Source of the DNA: JBHEMK01 sp046262635
GTDB taxonomy: Bacteria; Actinomycetota; Thermoleophilia; Gaiellales; Gaiellaceae
Length of the DNA stretch: 26,062 nucleotides
Assembly (NCBI GenBank): GCA_046262635.1
Contig: JBHEMK010000093.1
Coordinates: 1-26,062 of the forward strand
Direction of reading: 5' to 3'
In this document: in pieces, positions 22,069 through 26,062 of the stretch
How the letters are laid out: each line of letters opens with the position of its first letter
Numbering within the stretch: position 1 is the stretch's first letter
The notes under the pieces: model-generated
Databases searched by the model: none
What the model saw: the letters and a program-made list of their open reading frames with translations, nothing else
Told to the model about the DNA's origin: nothing
Translations under genes and position numbers: made by a program

Positions 22069-23202
22069 TTGAACCTCGATCTCACAGTCGAGCACCAGCT
22101 CCTGCGGGACACCGTCCGTGCGTTCGCCGAGTCGAGGGTGGCGGCCGTGGCCGAGGAGCTCGATCGGGAAGGCCGCTTCCCGTACGAGCTCGTGGCGGAA
22201 CTCGGGGAGCTGGGGCTGATGGGCATTCCGATCCCGGAGGAGTACGGTGGGGCGGGGGCCGACACCGTGGCCTACGCGATCGCGATCGAGGAACTGACGC
22301 GGGTCGACTCGTCCGTCGCGATCACGGTCGCCGCGAACACCTCGCTCGGGACGATGCCGATCCTTCTCTTCGGGACCGAGGGGCAGAAGCAGGAGTGGCT
22401 GCCGCGGCTCGCCTCCGGCGAGAGGCTCGCCGCTTTCGGGCTGACCGAGGCGGGCGCCGGCTCCGACGCGGGCGCCACGCGCACGACCGCGGAGCTGCGC
22501 GGGGGCCGGTGGATCGTCAACGGCTCGAAGATCTTCATCACCAATGCGGGCACCGACATCAGCGCCTGCGTGACGATCACGGCGCGGACCGGCGAGGACG
22601 AAATCTCCAACATCATCATCCCGAACGGCACACCTGGCTACGAGATCTCGAAGCCGATGAAGAAGCTCGGCTGGCGCGCCTCCGACACACGGGAGCTGTC
22701 GTTCAAGGACTGTGCCGTTCCGGAGGACAACCTGCTCGGCGGGCGCGGGCTCGGCTTCAGGCAGTTCATGGAGATTCTCGACGGCGGCCGCATCTCGGTC
22801 GCGGCGATGGGCGTCGGGCTCGCGCAGGGCGCGTACGACCTCGCCGACGCCCACGCCCGCGAGCGGCAGCAATTCGGACGGCCGATCTCGAAGTTCCAGG
22901 CGGTGCAGTTCGCGCTTGCAGACATGGCCACGGAGATCGCGGCCGGCCGGGGCCTCACCTACGCGGCCGCCTGGCTCAAGGACCAGCGCCGTCCGTACGC
23001 CTGCGAGGCGGCGATGGCGAAGCTCTTCACCGGCGAGCTCGCGAACCGGGCGGCGAACTCTGCGCTGCAGATCCACGGCGGCTACGGATTCATGGAGGAG
23101 TCCGCGATCGCGCGCCTCTACCGGGACCAGAAGATCCTCGAGATCGGTGAGGGCACGAACGAGGTTCAGCGCATGGTGATCGCCCGCCACCTCGGCCTCT
23201 AG
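22069..23202 (+). CDS. Acyl-CoA dehydrogenase
   Basis: A 377-residue flavoprotein with the three acyl-CoA dehydrogenase domains. In order: the helical N-terminal part MNLDLTVEHQLLRDTVRAF and MGIPIPEEYGGAGAD; the middle beta-domain signature FGLTEAGAGSDAGA and GSKIFITNAG; and the C-terminal four-helix part with ARERQQFGRPISKFQAVQF, QIHGGYGFMEESAIARLYRD and EIGEGTNEVQRMVIARHL. Glu361 in GEGTNE is at the position of the catalytic base of short-chain and isovaleryl-type enzymes. It oxidises an acyl-CoA to the 2-enoyl-CoA, passing electrons to ETF. Start TTG 22069 gives the standard N-terminus. The exact chain preference cannot be read; branched short-chain substrates fit the hydratase and carboxylase in the window. 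Confidence 0.93.
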   Translation: MNLDLTVEHQLLRDTVRAFAESRVAAVAEELDREGRFPYELVAELGELGLMGIPIPEEYGGAGADTVAYAIAIEELTRVDSSVAITVAANTSLGTMPILLFGTEGQKQEWLPRLASGERLAAFGLTEAGAGSDAGATRTTAELRGGRWIVNGSKIFITNAGTDISACVTITARTGEDEISNIIIPNGTPGYEISKPMKKLGWRASDTRELSFKDCAVPEDNLLGGRGLGFRQFMEILDGGRISVAAMGVGLAQGAYDLADAHARERQQFGRPISKFQAVQFALADMATEIAAGRGLTYAAAWLKDQRRPYACEAAMAKLFTGELANRAANSALQIHGGYGFMEESAIARLYRDQKILEIGEGTNEVQRMVIARHLGL

Positions 23203-23322
23203 CCGAGTCCCGGCCGGCGCGAGACCAGCCGAAGGCGCAGCTCCGGGAGCGCCTCCGCGCCTTCTCGCGCGCCCGGACGCGGACGAGCACCACGCCGGTG
23301 CGTCGCCGACTTCGCCGCCGGC

Positions 23323-23392
23323 GCCTCTGGCCGGGCCTCGCGGAAAGCAGGAGAGCGCGACAGACCGTCTGGCCGCGTCGCGAGCCAGAGGC
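23323..23392. repeat. Nested inverted repeats in the acyl-CoA dehydrogenase/ctaG gap
   Basis: The 252-base gap 23203-23454 has no credible gene. It contains GCCTCTGGC (23323-23331) and GCCAGAGGC (23384-23392) as a perfect nine-base outer stem, CGCGAC (23356-23361) with GTCGCG (23377-23382) as an inner stem, and the small palindrome CAGAC-C-GTCTG (23361-23371) inside. It may be a terminator for the upstream gene or a structured leader or small RNA. A CACAAT box at 23443-23448 could be the -10 of the downstream ctaG gene. Confidence 0.4.
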
Positions 23393-23454
23393 AGCCGCTC
23401 CGGCCGCGCCGCGCCGACCCTCCCGCCGTGCCGCGCGGTCGGCACAATCCGACC

Positions 23455-24273
23455 GTGGGCCCGGTCTCGCTCCTCGGCGCCGCAAGCTGGAACGCCGCAC
23501 CGGCGGTGCTCGTGCCGGCGGGGATCGCGGCAGCGCTTTCCACCCAGGCGTTCGTCCGACTCCGCCGCCGGGGCCGCGGCGACCGCGCGACATGGGGCCG
23601 CGCCGCGCTGCTCGCGGCCGGCCTTGCCGCCGCCGCGCTCGCGCTCGTCTCGCCGCTCGACCACCTGGCGGAGGCCGATCTGCTCTCGGCGCACATGTTC
23701 CAGCACGTGCTGATCGGCGACCTCGCACCCGCGCTGCTGCTCGCTGCAGTGCGCGGCCCGCTGCTCTTCTTCCTCCTGCCGGCGCCGCTGCTCGGGCCGG
23801 TCGCCCGCGCGCGGCCGGTCCGGCACGCGCTCCGGGTGCTGACGCGCCCGCGCGTCGCCTTCGCCCTCTGGGCCACGAACCTCGCGGTCTGGCACGTGCC
23901 CCGTCTCTACGACGCGGCCCTCCGACATTCGCTGCTGCACGACTTCGAGCACGGCTGCTGGTTCACGACCGGCCTCCTCGTCTGGATGCTCCTCGTCGAC
24001 CCGGCCGGCCACCGTCGGCTGACGGTCGGCAGCAGGATCGCGCTCGCCGTCTGCCTGTTTGCCGCCGGCCAGATCCTGACCGACGTGCTCGTCTTCTCGT
24101 TCACGCCGCTCTACCCGGCCTACACCGGCGCCCACGGCCTCTCGGCGGTGACCGACCAGCAGCTCGCCGGCGTCGTGATGATGGTCGAGCAGCTGCTCAC
24201 GCTCGGACTGCTCACGGCCGTGCTGCTGCGGCCGCGGCTTCGCGCCGGGCGGCCCGAGCCGGCTCCAGCGTGA
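23455..24273 (+). CDS. CtaG-family (caa3_CtaG) membrane protein, copy 1
   Basis: A 272-residue polytopic membrane protein of the cytochrome c oxidase assembly factor caa3_CtaG family, with about seven hydrophobic segments. It carries the histidine-containing motif HMFQHVLIGDLAPALLL, WHVPRLYDAALRH, LLHDFEHGCWFTTGLLVWMLL and the closing TDQQLAGVVMMVEQLL. Members are linked to copper delivery to cytochrome oxidase or to copper handling. GTG 23455 is chosen because upstream codons are arginine-rich and non-coding in character, and because a CACAAT box lies six bases before it. It overlaps the second CtaG gene by GTGA (24270-24273) and converges on a CopD-like gene, which supports a copper-related role. 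Confidence 0.85.
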   Translation: MGPVSLLGAASWNAAPAVLVPAGIAAALSTQAFVRLRRRGRGDRATWGRAALLAAGLAAAALALVSPLDHLAEADLLSAHMFQHVLIGDLAPALLLAAVRGPLLFFLLPAPLLGPVARARPVRHALRVLTRPRVAFALWATNLAVWHVPRLYDAALRHSLLHDFEHGCWFTTGLLVWMLLVDPAGHRRLTVGSRIALAVCLFAAGQILTDVLVFSFTPLYPAYTGAHGLSAVTDQQLAGVVMMVEQLLTLGLLTAVLLRPRLRAGRPEPAPA

Positions 24274-25028
24274 GCACGACCTCCTTCTCGTGGGAACCCG
24301 CGTTCCTCGTGCTCGCAGGCGCGGCGGCCGCCGGCTACGCACGGGCGGCGCGCAGCAGCCGGCCCGGTCGCTGGCGGATCGCCTCCGTCGCCGCGGGGCT
24401 CTTGCTCGTCGCCGCGTCGCTCAACTCGCCGCTCGAGACGATCGCGGCGCACTACCTGCTACTCGCTCACCTGGCCCAGAACGCGCTGATCGCAGACCTC
24501 GCGCCGCCGCTCGTGCTCCTTGGCCTCACGCCGGGGATGCGCACGGTGATCGCACACCGTGGCAGTCGTCCGCTCGCCGCGCTGACCCGACCCCAGGTCG
24601 CGCTGGCGCTCTGGCTGCTCGCCTGGTACGGGACGCATGCCGCCGGCTTCTACGACTGGGCGCTCAGGTCCGGTTGGGGCCTGAACCTCGAGCACGCGAT
24701 CCTCGTCGCCGCAGGCTTCGTCTTCTGGTGGCCCCTGCTCTCCGGCCGCCTCGCCATTCCCGGCGCGCTCGCATACCTCGGCGTCGCGTTCGCCACGTCG
24801 GCCTTTCTCGGCCTCGCGCTGATCTTCTCGACCCGGCCCTTCTACTCCTTCTACGTCCACGCGCCGCGCCTCTGGGGACTCTCGCCGAGCCGCGACCAGA
24901 ATCTGGGCGGGATCCTGATGAACGCCGAACAGACGGCGGTCTTCCTCTCGGCGATCGGCTGGTACGTCTGGCGTCTGCTCGAGGAGGAGCACGCTAGCGG
25001 GGCGGACGAATCCTCGGCAACTGGTTGA
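24270..25028 (+). CDS. CtaG-family membrane protein, copy 2 (diverged ligands)
   Basis: A 252-residue membrane protein of the same family as its upstream partner. It has STTSFSWEPAFLVLAG, NSPLETIAAHYLLLAHLAQNALIADLAPPL, WYGTHAAGFYDWALRSG, LNLEHAILVAAGFVFWWPLL and DQNLGGILMNAEQTAVF. Where copy 1 reads H-M-F-Q-H, this one reads H-L-A-Q-N, so one of the paired histidines is lost. The conserved LEH/FEH and DQ segments remain. The GTG start overlaps the stop of copy 1, so the pair is coupled and may form a heteromer. The 3' end overlaps the convergent CopD-like gene by 35 bases. Confidence 0.83.
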   Translation: MSTTSFSWEPAFLVLAGAAAAGYARAARSSRPGRWRIASVAAGLLLVAASLNSPLETIAAHYLLLAHLAQNALIADLAPPLVLLGLTPGMRTVIAHRGSRPLAALTRPQVALALWLLAWYGTHAAGFYDWALRSGWGLNLEHAILVAAGFVFWWPLLSGRLAIPGALAYLGVAFATSAFLGLALIFSTRPFYSFYVHAPRLWGLSPSRDQNLGGILMNAEQTAVFLSAIGWYVWRLLEEEHASGADESSATG

Positions 25029-26062
25029 ACGCCAGGTAGCGCTGGTGCATGAAGTGGGCCGCCGCCGTCATCTTCAGGTCGAGCGGCCGCAGCGTCCGGC
25101 GGTCGAAGCGGACGGTGAACCAGGCCGGAATGCCTGGATTCGCCCACGAGACGAGCGACCGAGCCGTCCTCGACTAGCACGTGCGCGTCGAGGACGTAGG
25201 TGCCCCAGTTCGTCCGCGGCACTTGCAGCGGCGATGTCTGGGACTTCCGCCAGGGGCCGTTGCCGGTCCGGTCCCAGCGGACGCCGCCGATCACAACCGC
25301 CCCGACGCCGTCGCTGATCGCATAGGCGAGCCGATTCGGCGCCTGGAGCTCCCAGGTGGTGAAGATCCGGTTGGTCGGGCTTGACGCGAGCGACTCGCGG
25401 TAGACGACGCTGCGGAGATCCTCGAAGACGCGCGTCGCCCGCCGGACGAGCGCGTCTGCGCGCCGCGCGGTGCGCGGTAGCCGGAAGACGACCGCACGTC
25501 CGTCGATCGCAACGAGGACGCGCCGTGCCGAGGGCACGTTCGCCGCGTAGCACCCGTGGCCGCACGGCGTCGCCGCAGTCCCGTTCAGCGAGACGTGAAG
25601 CCCGTCCTCGCCGCCACCGCTCGACGCCAGGACGGTCGCCGATACGCGGCGGGGCGCACGGCGATCGCGACGGCGCGACGACCGGCTTCCTGCGCCAGGA
25701 CGATCGCCCCGACGGGCGGCGGTGGTGGCAGCGGCAGCTGATCCTGCGCCGGCGCGGCCGCGCGGGCCTGCGGCGGGTTCAGGCCGGTCAGGAGCTGGGT
25801 CAGGAACGCCACGGCCACCACCACGCCCGCGAAGACGAGGAGCTCGACGCGCCGACGCCGCGCCAGCACCCCGGCCGGGAGCAGCCGGGTACGATCGCGC
25901 CAGCCGAAGGCCGTGAGCGCGAGCAGCAGGGCGTCTCGACGAGCTGGACCCACCCGTAGCCGGTGGTCCAGAGCCGGTCGAGCGAGTTGAGCTCGAACAC
26001 CGCCGGGAACGCGCCGGTCGCCCCGAGAATGAGCACCGAGCCGGGCGGGGGCGCGGAGGCCC
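24994..26062 (-). pseudogene. CopD-type copper protein with LolA-like C-terminal domain, frameshifted; 5' end outside window
   Basis: Read from the right edge, the protein begins inside a CopD-type membrane domain (ATGAFPAVFELNSLDRLWTT, then TALLLALTAFGW and ELLVFAGVVVAVAFLTQL). It continues through a proline-rich linker and TPCGHGCYAANV into an extracytoplasmic domain with FEDLRSVVYRESLASSP, WELQAPNRLAYAISDG, VVIGGVRWDR and PGIPAWFTVRFD. It ends in MTAAAHFMHQRYLAFNQLP before TAG at 24994. The last domain resembles LolA-like lipoprotein-carrier folds. The frame changes near 25931, 25645 and 25160, each a one-base-type shift with conserved sequence continuing in the next frame. Sequencing indels are therefore likelier than a dead gene. 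Probable role: copper uptake or resistance in the membrane, together with the two CtaG proteins that face it. Confidence 0.72.

Noticed and set aside
21883..24342. 819-residue minus-strand open frame opposite the acyl-CoA dehydrogenase and ctaG genes
   Set aside because: It is antisense to clear motifs on the plus strand and its composition is mirror-image low complexity; no domain is recognisable.
1..26062. Mobile elements, integrases, CRISPR arrays, tRNA and rRNA genes
   Set aside because: No transposase or integrase motif, no regularly spaced repeats and no tRNA or rRNA-like sequence were seen on either strand.

Overview
The window is very GC-rich, tightly packed bacterial DNA with many GTG and TTG starts. 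The gene set (GT87-type mannosyltransferase, SpoIID/LytB-domain secreted protein, paired CtaG-like membrane proteins beside a CopD-type protein, Fsr-type MFS exporter, acyl-CoA genes) fits an actinobacterium, most likely of the Thermoleophilia/Gaiellales type. That placement is an inference from gene content; there is no rRNA here. I saw no tRNA, rRNA, CRISPR array, insertion sequence or phage gene. No stretch longer than 300 bases lacks a gene.

Layout. 1-927 (+): 3' part of a GT87 membrane glycosyltransferase. 841-2723 (-): a DapA-family lyase and an FAD amine/imino-acid oxidase, possibly one amino-acid degradation pair. 2748-3503 (+): a methylglutaconyl-CoA-hydratase-like crotonase, fired from a tiny divergent promoter shared with dapA. 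3641-7369 (-): SpoIID/LytB protein, Gfo/Idh/MocA dehydrogenase and xylulokinase. 7305-7934 (+): a metallo-beta-lactamase-like protein with an altered metal motif. 7865-15502 (-): one long sugar operon. In transcription order it encodes a XylF-type binding protein, an intercistronic hairpin, a single-domain ABC ATPase, a XylH-type permease, a Gfo/Idh dehydrogenase, a xylose-isomerase-like TIM barrel, a HAD phosphatase, an M20 peptidase and an aldo/keto reductase. From the ATPase to the peptidase each gene overlaps the next by four bases (NTGA), so translation is probably coupled. Imported sugar would be isomerised or oxidised by the TIM barrel, Gfo/Idh and AKR enzymes and phosphorylated by the nearby xylulokinase.

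15587-18452 (+): GlcG/HbpS-like protein, an acyl-CoA carboxylase alpha chain (biotin carboxylase plus biotin carrier) and a GNAT acetyltransferase. 18686-20446 (-): SCP2 sterol-carrier-like protein, Fsr-like MFS exporter and a small conserved-looking protein. 20538-23202 (+): leucyl aminopeptidase and acyl-CoA dehydrogenase. 23455-25028 (+): two overlapping CtaG-family genes. These converge on a CopD-like gene (24994 to beyond the window, -) whose membrane part is followed by a LolA-like extracytoplasmic domain.

Two cautions. First, four genes (AKR, M20 peptidase, GNAT, CopD-like) carry about ten one-base-type frameshifts. Several are at short homopolymers, and the conserved protein continues in another frame each time, so sequencing or assembly indels are the simplest explanation. 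Second, three genes (FAD oxidase, carboxylase, MBL-like) have conserved N-termini with no ATG, GTG or TTG where the protein should begin. The most promising candidate for a little-described system is the CtaG-CtaG/CopD-LolA copper cluster, followed by the sugar operon with its embedded peptidase.
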